A stretch of DNA of 64,000 bases, taken from the NCBI RefSeq assembly GCF_046097065.1, contig NZ_CP175563.1:2480001-2544000 (forward strand), read 5' to 3'. Of the stretch, positions 1 to 8,623 are shown piece after piece; positions within the stretch are counted from its first letter, which is position 1; each line of letters starts with the position of its first letter. The stretch comes from Syntrophus buswellii (GTDB lineage: Bacteria; Desulfobacterota; Syntrophia; Syntrophales; Syntrophaceae). The position numbers and the translations under genes were made by a program. Under the pieces are notes generated by a model that saw nothing but the letters and a program-made list of their open reading frames with translations, ran no database searches and was not told the DNA's origin.

Positions 1-1
1 C

Positions 2-976
2 GACACGGTCAAGGAGCTCGGCGCGGAGATGATCCTCTGCAATACATACCACCTCTACCTGAGGCCGGGGCACGGACTCATCGCCTCCCTGGGCGGGCTG
101 CACTCCTTCATGAACTGGCATGGCCCCATCCTGACCGACAGCGGCGGCTTTCAGGTCTACAGCCTGGGGAAGCTCCGGAAAATCACGCCTGAAGGCGCCA
201 TCTTTCAGTCCCATATCGACGGTTCCCGCCACAGGCTCACCCCGGAGCTGGCCGTTGAAATCCAGGAGGCGCTCCATTCCGACATCATGATGTGCCTCGA
301 TGAATGTACGCCCTACCCGGCCACCTTCCGGGAGGCGGAGTCCTCCCTTTCCCTGACCCTCTCCTGGGCGGAAAGGAGCCGGAAGGCCAGGGCGGACTCT
401 TCTGACCAGGCCCTCTACGGCATCGTCCAGGGCGGGATGTATTCCGAATTGAGAAAGCGGGCGGTTGAAGCCATTTCGGCCATGAACTTTGACGGCTACG
501 CCCTGGGAGGCCTCAGCGTTGGAGAACCCAAGGCGCAGATGGAGCAGATCGTCCAGGAAACGGCCCCCCTTCTTCCAGCAGACCGGCCGCATTATCTCAT
601 GGGCGTGGGGACACCGGAGGACATCGTAAAGGCGGTGGATTGCGGCATTGACCTCTTCGACTGCGTCATGCCCACCCGCTGCGCACGCCATGGATTGTTG
701 TTTACAAATGCGGAAAAGGTTGTTATAAAAAACGCCCGTTATCGGGAAGACAACGGGCCTCTGGACAGTGAATGCGACTGCTACACCTGCCGGAACTTCT
801 CGCGGGCCTACCTGAGGCATTTATATGTGGCGGGAGAAATCCTGGCCATGACCCTGAATACTCTTCACAACATCCGCTATTACATGCGCCTCATGGAGCA
901 GATTCGCAACGCCATAGGATGCGGTCAATACGCGGCTTTTAAAACCCGGTTTCTGGAGAGCCGGCTGAAGGCGTAA
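2..976 (+). CDS. tgt: Queuine tRNA-ribosyltransferase (5' end missing)
   Basis: Tgt exchanges guanine for a queuine precursor at position 34 of tRNAs with GUN anticodons. The reading frame is open to the left window edge, so the N-terminus lies outside; the first visible residues align with the early part of the TIM barrel (NTYHLYLRPG). Visible landmarks are DSGGFQVYSL, which carries the catalytic-region aspartate, GGLSVGEP, and a second aspartate in DCVMPTR. The zinc site near the C-terminus is seen as CDCYTC followed by a downstream histidine. It lies 60 bases before yajC, matching the common queA-tgt-yajC-secD-secF order, and probably shares a transcript with it. The identification is secure; only the start is unknown. 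Confidence 0.96.
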   Translation, partial: DTVKELGAEMILCNTYHLYLRPGHGLIASLGGLHSFMNWHGPILTDSGGFQVYSLGKLRKITPEGAIFQSHIDGSRHRLTPELAVEIQEALHSDIMMCLDECTPYPATFREAESSLSLTLSWAERSRKARADSSDQALYGIVQGGMYSELRKRAVEAISAMNFDGYALGGLSVGEPKAQMEQIVQETAPLLPADRPHYLMGVGTPEDIVKAVDCGIDLFDCVMPTRCARHGLLFTNAEKVVIKNARYREDNGPLDSECDCYTCRNFSRAYLRHLYVAGEILAMTLNTLHNIRYYMRLMEQIRNAIGCGQYAAFKTRFLESRLKA

Positions 977-1036
977 GCCTGGAATCCTGACCCGCAAAGA
1001 TTTCATAACGGAAACAACTTAAAGGAGGACAAAGAA

Positions 1037-1372
1037 TTGACAGACTTAGCTCATGCCATGGGAAACCTGGGAGGAGGGGGGCCGGCAGGTGGAGATGTCT
1101 CTTTCCTGATCATGATGGCCGTCATATTCGGCATTTTTTATTTCCTGCTGATCCGACCGCAGCAGAAGAAGCAGAAGGAGCTCAAGGAAATGCTGGCCAA
1201 CCTGAACCACGGCGACGTCGTGGTGACCTCGGGGGGCATTCACGGAAAAATTGCCGCCATGACCGGCGACGTCATAACCCTTGAAGTGGCCGACAAGGTC
1301 CGCATCAAGGTTTCGAGAAGCTTTATTGCGGCCGTCCTTGAAAAATCGGGGGATAAGGCCGGAAAGGAATAG
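1037..1372 (+). CDS. yajC: Preprotein translocase accessory subunit YajC
   Basis: A small inner-membrane protein of 111 residues that associates with SecDF. It has one hydrophobic segment (about residues 22-43, ending in the family signature FYFLLIRPQQKKQKE), then a short soluble domain with the G-D-x-V-V-T-x-G-G-I-x-G-K pattern typical of the family. I chose the TTG start at 1037 because a strong AAAGGAGG lies 8 bases upstream and no in-frame ATG gives a better fit; the next methionine is seven residues in. It sits 17 bases before secD, so cotranscription is expected. Length and order match known yajC genes. Confidence 0.95.
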   Translation: MTDLAHAMGNLGGGGPAGGDVSFLIMMAVIFGIFYFLLIRPQQKKQKELKEMLANLNHGDVVVTSGGIHGKIAAMTGDVITLEVADKVRIKVSRSFIAAVLEKSGDKAGKE

Positions 1373-1389
1373 TCGAAAAGGGGAATCCT

Positions 1390-2991
1390 ATGTTCGGAAG
1401 TCTGAAAGTTCGAAGTATTTTTGCCCTTGTCGTCATCCTGGTTGCGGTCTTCTATCTGGTTCCCACCATGACGTCGGAGCTCCCGGAATTCTGGGAAAAG
1501 AAGCTCCCCAAGGACAAGATTCACCTGGGGCTCGACCTGCAGGGCGGGATGCATCTTGTCCTCGAGGTGGAGGCAGACAAGGCCATTGAAGCAACCCTGG
1601 AACGAACGTCCGTCGATCTCAAGGAGGCGCTGATGGACAAACGAATCCGCTTCCGCCGTCTGGAGCGGACCGCCAATCAGACCCTCTCGGTTGAACTGCC
1701 GGACAGCGCCTCGCGGATGGCCTTTGAAAAAAGTCTCCGGGAATCCTATCCGGATCTGGAAATCCTATCTGCGGAAACCGTGGAGGGAGTCGAACGGGTG
1801 TCCCTGGGCATGAATGAGAAGCGGAAGGAAGAAATCCGCAAACTGGCGATCGAGCAGAGCCTGGAAACCATCCGAAACAGGGTCGACCAGTTCGGCATTA
1901 CGGAGCCGGAAATCGTCCCCCAGGGAAAGGACCGCATCCTCATCCAGCTCCCGGGGATCAAAGATCCCGCCCGGGCCAAGAGCCTGATCGGCAAAACGGC
2001 TCTTCTGGAATTCAAGCTTGTCGACGAGGAGCACAGCCTCGAGGAAGCCCTCAGAGGCAGTGTACCCGAGGGCGACATCATTGCCTACGAGCGGAAGATC
2101 GACCCCATGTCCGGAAAGAGTGTGGAAGTTCCCTATCTGCTGAAGGGCAAGGCCATGCTGACCGGCGACGCGCTGGAAAACGCCCAGGTTAAGATCAGCG
2201 ACCGTTTCGGCGAACCTCATGTCGCCTTGAAGTTCAATGCACGCGGGGCTGCCGATTTCGAGCGGATCACGGGCGAAAATGTCAAAAAGCGCCTGGCCAT
2301 CGTCCTCGATGGCATCGTCCATTCCGCTCCAGTGATCCAGGAAAAGATTTCCGGGGGGCAGGCGCAGATTACCGGCTCCTTCACCATGGATGAGGCCCGC
2401 GACCTTGCCATCGTGCTTCGCGCCGGTGCGCTGCCCGCTCCGGTCAAGATCCTGGAGGAGAGGACCGTGGGGCCATCCCTCGGAAAGGACTCCATTGATA
2501 TGGGGATCTGGTCGAGCGTCATCGCCGGCATTCTTGTCATCGCCTTCATGATTTTCTACTACAGGCTGTCCGGCATCGTGGCGGATATCGCACTGGTCCT
2601 CAATCTCATTCTCCTCATGGGCGCCATGGCCGCCTTCAAGGCAACCTTGACCCTTCCAGGCATCGCCGGCATCGTTCTCACCATCGGAATGGCGGTGGAT
2701 GCCAACGTGCTGATTTTCGAAAGGACCCGGGAAGAACTCCGGACGGGGAAAACGCCCCGCGCCGCCATTGACGCCGGTTACAACAAGGCTTTCCTGACGA
2801 TTCTGGACTCCAACGTCACCACGCTGGTGGCCGCCCTCTTCCTCTTCGGCTTCGGAACGGGCCCGATCAAGGGGTTCGCCGTTACCCTGACCATCGGGAT
2901 CATCGTCAGCATGTTCACCGCGATCGTTGTCACGAGAATCATCTTTGACTACTTCATATGGAACCGCAAGATTTCGTCCATCAGCATATAA
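1390..2991 (+). CDS. secD: Protein translocase subunit SecD
   Basis: SecD works with SecF to pull secreted proteins across the inner membrane using the proton gradient. The 533-residue protein has an N-terminal membrane segment (about residues 7-27), the conserved GLDLQGGMHL motif at the start of the large periplasmic domain, and five further membrane segments in the last 170 residues, including the VLTIGMAVDANVLIFERTRE region shared by RND-type transporters. Length is within the usual range for the short form of SecD. It follows yajC by 17 bases and precedes secF by 38 bases, the standard order. No unusual features were seen. Confidence 0.97.
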   Translation: MFGSLKVRSIFALVVILVAVFYLVPTMTSELPEFWEKKLPKDKIHLGLDLQGGMHLVLEVEADKAIEATLERTSVDLKEALMDKRIRFRRLERTANQTLSVELPDSASRMAFEKSLRESYPDLEILSAETVEGVERVSLGMNEKRKEEIRKLAIEQSLETIRNRVDQFGITEPEIVPQGKDRILIQLPGIKDPARAKSLIGKTALLEFKLVDEEHSLEEALRGSVPEGDIIAYERKIDPMSGKSVEVPYLLKGKAMLTGDALENAQVKISDRFGEPHVALKFNARGAADFERITGENVKKRLAIVLDGIVHSAPVIQEKISGGQAQITGSFTMDEARDLAIVLRAGALPAPVKILEERTVGPSLGKDSIDMGIWSSVIAGILVIAFMIFYYRLSGIVADIALVLNLILLMGAMAAFKATLTLPGIAGIVLTIGMAVDANVLIFERTREELRTGKTPRAAIDAGYNKAFLTILDSNVTTLVAALFLFGFGTGPIKGFAVTLTIGIIVSMFTAIVVTRIIFDYFIWNRKISSISI

Positions 2992-3029
2992 AACCGGCAA
3001 CGGGCATTTGAACCTTCGAGGAGATCTTC

Positions 3030-3941
3030 ATGGAAATCATTAAATCGGAAACCCATTTTAATTTCGTCGCCATGATGAAAATGGCCGCCATAGCCTCCCT
3101 GGTCTATATCCTGATCGGAATCGGTTCCATCTTCTGGCATGGAGGCCTGAATTTCGGAATCGATTTTGCGGGAGGGACCTTGATCCAGATCCGGTTCAGC
3201 GGAGAGACCTCTGTCGAAAAGCTCCGGCAGGTCTTCAAATCCATCGGCCTGGAAAACAGCATCATCCAGGAGTTCGGACCGCATGAAATGGTGGTGAGAA
3301 TCCCGGTTACGAATGTGGATCTCAAGGGGCTCTCCGGCCAGGTTGAAAACGCCCTCCAGGGAGCCTACGGCCAGGGTGCCACGGAGATTCGCAGGCTGGA
3401 ATCCGTGGGGCCGAAAGTCGGCCGGGATCTGACGCGGAAGGCCCTGCTGGCCATCATCTTCTCATGGATCGGCATTCTCGTTTATGTGGGCTTTCGCTTC
3501 GAATTCCGTTATGCCCTGGGCGGGATCATCGCCCTCATTCACGATGTCCTGGTTACGATCGGAACCCTTTCCCTGTTGAACAAGGAGTTCGATCTGAACA
3601 TCGTCGCAGCCATGCTCACGATCATCGGTTATTCCATCAACGACACCATCGTCATTTTTGACCGGATCCGTGAAAATACTCGGAAAAACATGAAGATGCC
3701 CCTTATGGACGTGATCAATCTCAGCGTGAATCAGACCCTGAGCCGAACCATTCTGACCTCCTTCACGGTGCTGATCGTCCTGGTGGTCCTGTTCTTCTTC
3801 GGCGGTTCAGTCATCCACGACTTTGCCTTCACGCTGCTGGTAGGCTGTCTTGCCGGAGTTTACTCGACTGTTTTTATTGCCAGCCCCATCGTGCTGGCCT
3901 TTGAAAGGATCCGGCCCTCCCGGATGAAAGGTAAGAAATAG
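3030..3941 (+). CDS. secF: Protein translocase subunit SecF
   Basis: SecF partners SecD in the inner membrane. The 303-residue protein shows the expected N-terminal membrane helix, the GIDFAGGTLI motif just after it, a small periplasmic domain, and a five-helix membrane block with the signature IGYSINDTIVIFDRIRENTR. The ATG at 3030 is preceded by CGAGGAGATCTTC, which gives an acceptable ribosome site. It begins 38 bases after secD and ends two bases before the DUF456 gene, so the tgt-to-lepB stretch is probably one transcription unit. Confidence 0.97.
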   Translation: MEIIKSETHFNFVAMMKMAAIASLVYILIGIGSIFWHGGLNFGIDFAGGTLIQIRFSGETSVEKLRQVFKSIGLENSIIQEFGPHEMVVRIPVTNVDLKGLSGQVENALQGAYGQGATEIRRLESVGPKVGRDLTRKALLAIIFSWIGILVYVGFRFEFRYALGGIIALIHDVLVTIGTLSLLNKEFDLNIVAAMLTIIGYSINDTIVIFDRIRENTRKNMKMPLMDVINLSVNQTLSRTILTSFTVLIVLVVLFFFGGSVIHDFAFTLLVGCLAGVYSTVFIASPIVLAFERIRPSRMKGKK

Positions 3942-3943
3942 GG

Positions 3944-4456
3944 TTGCCGCCTCTGGAAACCGCCGGATGGTCGCTTTTCTTCGCCGTCCTGATTGTCGGC
4001 CTGTATGCCAACATCTACGGACTGCCGGGGACCGTGCTCATCTTTATCGACGTCCTGGTCTACGCTTCGGTTACAGGCTTCTGCACGATCGGAAAGGCAT
4101 TGCTTGTTTCCCTTCTTGCCATCGCTCTCCTGGCTGAGGGCCTGGAGCTGATTCTTTATGCCGCCGGCGCGTCCCGCTTCTCCGTCTCGAAAAAGGGTAT
4201 CGCCGTTTCGGTCCTCGGCAGCGTGGCCGGGGCGCTCCTGTTGACCCGTTATCTCTACGGTCTGGGAACCCTGGCTGGAATCTTTCTCGGCGGGTTCCTG
4301 GGGATTCTGCTCATGGAGCTGATGCACCAGATGCAGCTGAGGCCCTCCATGCGCAGGACGAAAGGCTCGATTCTGGGACGGTCCGCAGGGACTCTGACAA
4401 AGGGGGGGCTGGCCCTGTCGATGATGGTCCTGGCTCTGATGAGCATTTACTCCTAG
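3944..4456 (+). CDS. DUF456-family integral membrane protein
   Basis: A 170-residue hydrophobic protein. The pattern GLYANIYGLPGTVLIF near the N-terminus, followed by alternating hydrophobic helices and glycine-rich turns (GTLAGIFLGGFLGIL), resembles DUF456 proteins, whose function is not established. I count about four to five membrane segments. The start is uncertain: the TTG at 3944 falls three bases after the secF stop, which suggests translational coupling, but no strong ribosome site is visible. Its position between secF and lepB may hint at an envelope role, but that is only inferred from context. Confidence 0.75.
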   Translation: MPPLETAGWSLFFAVLIVGLYANIYGLPGTVLIFIDVLVYASVTGFCTIGKALLVSLLAIALLAEGLELILYAAGASRFSVSKKGIAVSVLGSVAGALLLTRYLYGLGTLAGIFLGGFLGILLMELMHQMQLRPSMRRTKGSILGRSAGTLTKGGLALSMMVLALMSIYS

Positions 4457-4475
4457 AAAACCCAAGGATATCTCT

Positions 4476-5087
4476 ATGGCAAAAAGGAAATCAAAATTTC
4501 GGGAATACGCCGAGGCCATTGTTATTGCCCTGATCATCGCCTTCTTCATCCGGACCTTCGTGATCCAGGCGTATAAAATCCCCTCCGGATCGATGAAACC
4601 GACCCTTCTGGTGGGCGATCATATCCTCGTCAACAAATTTCTCTACGGGATCAAGGTCCCCCACTTCCGCAACACCATCTTCCCCATCAATGAACCGCAG
4701 AGGGGGGACGTCGTGGTTTTCATTTATCCGGAAGACCGGAGCAAAGACTTCATCAAGCGGGTGATTGCCGTCAGCGGTGACACGGTGGAAATCCGCAACA
4801 AGAAGATTTACCTCAACGGAAAGCTTTATAAGGACGGCAAGGGGGTTTATGTCGATTCGTTCATCCTTCCAGGGTCTCTTCAGCCCCGGGACAATTTCGG
4901 ACCCGTGACCGTTCCCCCCTCCTCCCTCTTCGTGATGGGTGACAATCGGGATCAGAGCTATGACAGCCGCTTCTGGGGATTCGTAGACCTGAAGGACGTT
5001 CTCGGAAAAGCCATCGTCATCTACTGGTCATGGGACCGGGAAAATCGCGGCGTGCGCTGGGATCGGCTGGGTGATCTTCTCCATTAG
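4476..5087 (+). CDS. lepB: Signal peptidase I
   Basis: LepB cleaves signal peptides from exported proteins at the outer face of the inner membrane. The 203-residue protein has one N-terminal membrane segment (about residues 12-32), then box B with the catalytic serine in PSGSMKPTL (Ser39). The general-base lysine is Lys94 in FIKRVIAVSGD, and box E is present as GDNRDQSYDSR. It is the short form with a single membrane anchor, as in many non-enteric bacteria. It begins 19 bases after the DUF456 gene and ends convergently, 11 bases from the stop of the minus-strand Nramp-like gene. Confidence 0.96.
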   Translation: MAKRKSKFREYAEAIVIALIIAFFIRTFVIQAYKIPSGSMKPTLLVGDHILVNKFLYGIKVPHFRNTIFPINEPQRGDVVVFIYPEDRSKDFIKRVIAVSGDTVEIRNKKIYLNGKLYKDGKGVYVDSFILPGSLQPRDNFGPVTVPPSSLFVMGDNRDQSYDSRFWGFVDLKDVLGKAIVIYWSWDRENRGVRWDRLGDLLH

Positions 5088-5098
5088 GGAGGCCGCTT

Positions 5099-6379
5099 TC
5101 AGAGGACGGCAGCCAGCACCGTGGCCAGGGACAGAACAATCAGCACGGCAACGGTCAGCCAGGAAATGAGATTCATGACGGTTCCGTTGGTGTGCTCCCC
5201 CATGATTTTCCTGTCGTTGACAAGCAGGAGGATGAAGATCAGGATCACGGGAAGCAGAAGCCCGTTGACCACCTGGGTATAGTACATGATGGGAATCAAC
5301 GGAACATTCGGCAACAGGATAATCCCCGCCCCCAGGATGATCATGATGGAATAGAGCCCGTAGAACTGCGGCGCTTCGAGAAACTTGCGGTTCAGGCTCG
5401 ATTCCCAGCCAAAGGCTTCGCAGATCGTGTAGGCCGTGGACAACGGCAGGATGGAGGCGGCAAACAGCGAGGCGTTCAAAAGGCCGAAGGCAAACAGACC
5501 GGAACAGTAAGTTCCTGCCATCGGCTTCAAAGCCAGGGCCGCGTCCTTGGCCGTTTCGACCCGGATCCCCGCCTGGTAGAGCGTGATGGCGCAGAGCATG
5601 ATGATGAAGAAGGCCACCACGTTGACCATCACGGAACCGACCACCACATCCAGGCGGGTATAGGGGTAGTCCTCGACCTGCAGCCCCTTGTCGACCACGG
5701 AAGACTGGAGATAGAACTGCATCCAGGGCGCAATGGTCGTCCCCACGATACCCACCGCCATGGTCAGATATCCGGCGTCGAAACGCAGAGAAGGCGTCAC
5801 GGTCGCACGCCCGATTTCTCCCCAGTCAGGGTTTGCCGTGAAGCCGGAAATGATGTACGAAAAGTAGAAGACGCAGGCGGTGAGAAAAACCTTTTCCACG
5901 GACTTGTAGCTGCCCTTAACCACCAGCCACCAGACAAAAGCGGCACCGAAGGTCACCGACAGATATTTGCTCAAGCCGAAGATCTCCATGCTGGCCGCCA
6001 AACCGGCAAACTCGGCAACCGTATTGCCCAGGTTGGTCAGAAAAAGGACAATCATGAGATAGAAGGTGATTCTGGCACCGAATCGCTCGCGGATGAGGTC
6101 GGACAGCCCTTTTCCGGAAACAACGCCCATCCGGGCGCCCATCTCCTGAATGATGACAAGGGCGACCGTTATGGGAATCAGAAGCCACAGGAGGGAAAGG
6201 CCGTAATGGGCTCCGGCCAGGGAGTAGGTCGTGATTCCGCCTGCATCGTTGTCCACGTTGGAGGTGATGATCCCCGGCCCGACAAAGGCAAGCAGAACTC
6301 CGAGAGACTTCCAGAATCTCTTCGAGGAAATGGCGTGGAATCGATCGCGGATTGATCCGAGAAAACCGTCACCGGGCAT
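5099..6379 (-). CDS. Nramp-related divalent metal transporter, atypical metal site
   Basis: A 426-residue membrane protein with about eleven helices and the overall Nramp pattern (GPGIIT at the first helix, IIQEMGARMGVVSGKGLSDLIRERFG after the second and third). In typical Mn/Fe Nramp proteins the first helix carries DPGN and the sixth carries MPH. Here the first helix reads SNVDNDAGG, and the matching part of the sixth reads GTTIAPWMQFY, so the usual Asp-Pro-Gly-Asn and Met-Pro-His residues are replaced. That makes the substrate uncertain; Mg, Mn or another cation are all possible. The gene lies 27 bases downstream of a soluble MgtE_N/CBS protein on the same strand, and the two are probably cotranscribed, which supports a cation-regulated system. 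Confidence 0.85.
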   Translation of the reverse strand: MPGDGFLGSIRDRFHAISSKRFWKSLGVLLAFVGPGIITSNVDNDAGGITTYSLAGAHYGLSLLWLLIPITVALVIIQEMGARMGVVSGKGLSDLIRERFGARITFYLMIVLFLTNLGNTVAEFAGLAASMEIFGLSKYLSVTFGAAFVWWLVVKGSYKSVEKVFLTACVFYFSYIISGFTANPDWGEIGRATVTPSLRFDAGYLTMAVGIVGTTIAPWMQFYLQSSVVDKGLQVEDYPYTRLDVVVGSVMVNVVAFFIIMLCAITLYQAGIRVETAKDAALALKPMAGTYCSGLFAFGLLNASLFAASILPLSTAYTICEAFGWESSLNRKFLEAPQFYGLYSIMIILGAGIILLPNVPLIPIMYYTQVVNGLLLPVILIFILLLVNDRKIMGEHTNGTVMNLISWLTVAVLIVLSLATVLAAVL

Positions 6380-6406
6380 AGGTGGCCACCATCGTCTTTC
6401 ATCGCC

Positions 6407-7669
6407 TTATTTCCCCAGTCTTGGTGCAACCACTTCGAGCAGATCCTTGAACATGATGACCCCCTGCAGCCTCATCTGATCATCCACCACCGGGATGGCC
6501 ATGATGCCGTACTTGGCAAAATCGCTGGCAATCGAATCTTTGTCCTCATCAAGCTCGACCGTGACGACCCGTCGGAACATCAGGTCTGAAAGGCAGGTCT
6601 CCGGCAGGGCGACCAGCAGCTCTCTGAGACTCAAAAGCCCCAGGAGGTGCTCCTCTTCATCGACAACATACAGGTAATAGACAAAATCCAGATCTTCGGC
6701 CTCCCGGTGGACCACCTGAAGGGCCTCCATAACCGTCGTCTGCGGCAGGAAGCTCAGGTAGGCCGTCGTCATGAGCCCCCCGGCCGTTTCCTCAGGGTGG
6801 GCAAGAAGCTCCTTGACATCATCGGCAATGTCCTGCTCCATGGCCTCGAGAATGTCTTCCGCCTTGTCCCTGGGAAGATCCGCCAGCAGGTCCGCCGCAT
6901 CACTCAGGGACATTTCCTCGATAATATCGCTGGCCTGTTCAACGTCCATATTCTCGATCAGGGTGACCTGGATCTTCGGATCCGTTTCCTCCAGCGTTTC
7001 CGCCGCGGTTTCCACATCCAGGGACTGGAAAACCGCCGTGCGCTGGCGGATATCGAGCTCTTCGATAATGTCGGCGATATCCGCCGGGTGAAGCTGGGCT
7101 AACCGGCTTTCTGCAACGTTCAGGCGCAGAAGGCCCGGTGAAGACAGCGGCTGGACAAACTGCCAGGAGATGAACTGATCGGGCAGGTCGTATTCAAAAA
7201 GCCCCTTCAGGAGATAATCCGTCACCTTTTCCAGGCCGACCCGCCGCATGAGGCCCCGGAAGCCCACATCCACATGGATCAGGTAAAGGCCTCCCCGGGC
7301 CATGAGGAACTGGAGATCATTGACCCGCCGCACCTTGGCGCCATTGGTGTCAACAATCTGCTTATCCAGGAGGCTTTCCTTCAGCCAGATCTCCTCCGCC
7401 TCCGTCCCCCCTTCCCAGGAGGTGTCCGCTTCCCGGGTGTCAACCACGAAGCATCCGTTCACTTCGACAAGATTCCGCCAGGGCATGATCACCGGCGTCC
7501 CGCGGTGGTCCGGCTTCACCAGGACACCGCTTACGGAGGGATAAGGTTCACCAAGAGGGACCACCACATCAAGGATCTGGCCCAGGGGCCGCCCCTTGAC
7601 ATCAATCATTTTTTTCCTCAGGATCTGGCTCAAAAACAAAAAAACCTGAGGTTCGTATTCAGCCGCCAT
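6407..7669 (-). CDS. PRC-barrel-like / MgtE N-domain / CBS-pair protein without a membrane domain
   Basis: A 420-residue soluble protein. Two similar segments near the N-terminus (about residues 15-95 and 105-175, with motifs such as IDVKGRPLGQILDVVV and QIVDTNGAKVRRVNDL) look like PRC-barrel domains. Then comes an MgtE_N superhelical domain with its repeated acidic pattern (LHPADIADIIEELD, DLLADLPRDKAEDILEAME), ending in HPEETAGGLMTTAYL, and a CBS pair. The MgtE channel domain is absent. I chose the ATG at 7669 because GGAGGG lies 7 bases upstream; a longer upstream frame has no ribosome site. In MgtE these domains sense Mg2+, so a sensor or gate role for the downstream Nramp-like transporter is inferred. 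Confidence 0.85.
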   Translation of the reverse strand: MAAEYEPQVFLFLSQILRKKMIDVKGRPLGQILDVVVPLGEPYPSVSGVLVKPDHRGTPVIMPWRNLVEVNGCFVVDTREADTSWEGGTEAEEIWLKESLLDKQIVDTNGAKVRRVNDLQFLMARGGLYLIHVDVGFRGLMRRVGLEKVTDYLLKGLFEYDLPDQFISWQFVQPLSSPGLLRLNVAESRLAQLHPADIADIIEELDIRQRTAVFQSLDVETAAETLEETDPKIQVTLIENMDVEQASDIIEEMSLSDAADLLADLPRDKAEDILEAMEQDIADDVKELLAHPEETAGGLMTTAYLSFLPQTTVMEALQVVHREAEDLDFVYYLYVVDEEEHLLGLLSLRELLVALPETCLSDLMFRRVVTVELDEDKDSIASDFAKYGIMAIPVVDDQMRLQGVIMFKDLLEVVAPRLGK

Positions 7670-7799
7670 ACATTTTCCCTCCAGGTGCAGTGCGTATAAC
7701 ATTATTGACCGGTAAAAAAAAGATTTTTCCCCCGGACGGCCTTCCCTTTTATGGCATCCTGAAAACGGCGGTCTTAACTCTCCGAAATCACATTGCGGC

Positions 7800-7828
7800 T
7801 TGACAGAACAGGAATATTCTACTAGAAG
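7800..7828 (+). promoter_or_regulatory. Candidate sigma70-type promoter of the pyr operon
   Basis: A TTGACA -35 box at 7800-7805 is followed after 17 bases by TAGAAG (7823-7828), which matches four of six positions of the -10 consensus. Transcription from here would give a leader of about 200 bases before pyrR, long enough to hold the hairpins described next. The -10 box is weak, so the call is tentative. Confidence 0.5.
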
Positions 7829-7888
7829 CATCTCCAATAGGAACAGTGAGCATGAGGCAAGGAATGACCCTGGTAACAATCGGCTTTC

Positions 7889-7933
7889 ATACAGAGAGAC
7901 CAGCCTTCTCAATTTACGGGAAGGTTTTTTTTT
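7889..7933 (+). promoter_or_regulatory. pyr leader: PyrR-binding-like loop and attenuator terminator
   Basis: The segment CAGAGAGACC (7892-7901) resembles the conserved loop bound by PyrR in pyr mRNA leaders. It is followed directly by a 7-base-pair hairpin (7904-7910 with 7918-7924, one G-U pair, 7-base loop) and nine Ts at 7925-7933, an intrinsic terminator. Because the next gene encodes PyrR itself, the simplest reading is UMP-dependent attenuation of pyrRBC. The hairpin and T tract are plain in the sequence; the regulatory role is inferred. Confidence 0.65.
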
Positions 7934-7990
7934 GCCGAACGATAGTCGTTACAGAAACACTGCGGGAAATCCCGGTCTTCGGCTTTTTTC
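7934..7990 (+). terminator. Second candidate terminator in the pyr leader
   Basis: GCCGAA (7934-7939) pairs with TTCGGC (7978-7983), which is followed by TTTTTT. The 38-base loop contains a smaller CGGG-AAAT-CCCG hairpin. It could be a second attenuation step or a backup terminator before pyrR at 8032. The long loop lowers confidence. Confidence 0.45.
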
Positions 7991-8031
7991 TATGATGCGG
8001 CAGCAGAAATCCAGGAAAGGAATCCGGGAAA

Positions 8032-8568
8032 ATGCAAAAGAAACTGGTCATGGATGCAGCGGAGATCGACCGATCGCTGACTCGCATCGCCTATGAGATC
8101 CTCGAAAAGAATAAGGGCGTAACCGATCTGGTTCTGGTGGGCATTCGGACGGGAGGCGTTTTTCTCGCAGAACGTCTTCAGAAAAAAATCTTCGACATTG
8201 AAGGGGTTAAAGTCCCTTCGTGCATCCTGGATATCACGATGTACCGTGACGATCTGCTTTCAGCTCACAGGAAGCCCAGGATCATGAAGACGGAGATTCC
8301 CTTCAGCCTGGATAAGAAGAAGGCCATCCTCGTTGACGACGTTCTCTTCACGGGAAGGACCATCCGGGCCGCCATGGATGCCCTCATCGATTTTGGACGC
8401 CCTCAATCGATCCAGCTTGCCGTCCTGATCGACCGCGGGCATCGTGAACTTCCCATAAGGGCTGATTTCGTCGGGGCGAATCTTCCCTCTTTCCTCTGGG
8501 AGGAAATCAGCGTCAACCTGATTGAGAAGAACGGTCGTGATGAAGTGGTCGTCGAGGACAGCAACTAG
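8032..8568 (+). CDS. pyrR: Bifunctional pyr operon regulator / uracil phosphoribosyltransferase
   Basis: PyrR binds UMP or UTP and pyr mRNA to cause attenuation, and it also has weak uracil phosphoribosyltransferase activity. The 178-residue protein has the type I phosphoribosyltransferase fold with the PRPP-binding motif AILVDDVLFTGRTIRAAMDAL around residues 95-115. Other family landmarks are GIRTGGVFLAERL near the N-terminus and IDRGHRELPIRADFVG. Length matches known PyrR proteins. The start at 8032 follows AGGAATCCGGGAAA. It stands first in a pyrR-pyrB-pyrC operon with a terminator-bearing leader, which supports the regulatory role rather than a pure salvage role. Confidence 0.95.
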   Translation: MQKKLVMDAAEIDRSLTRIAYEILEKNKGVTDLVLVGIRTGGVFLAERLQKKIFDIEGVKVPSCILDITMYRDDLLSAHRKPRIMKTEIPFSLDKKKAILVDDVLFTGRTIRAAMDALIDFGRPQSIQLAVLIDRGHRELPIRADFVGANLPSFLWEEISVNLIEKNGRDEVVVEDSN

Positions 8569-8623
8569 AGGAAATGCCGGCAGAAAATTAACCCGTTCGT
8601 CTATGGAAATCAGGAGTTGTACC

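Noticed and set aside
1765..3000. Long minus-strand frame opposite secD
   Set aside because: It is antisense to a certain secD gene, has no ribosome site or family features, and reflects GC-rich codon bias.
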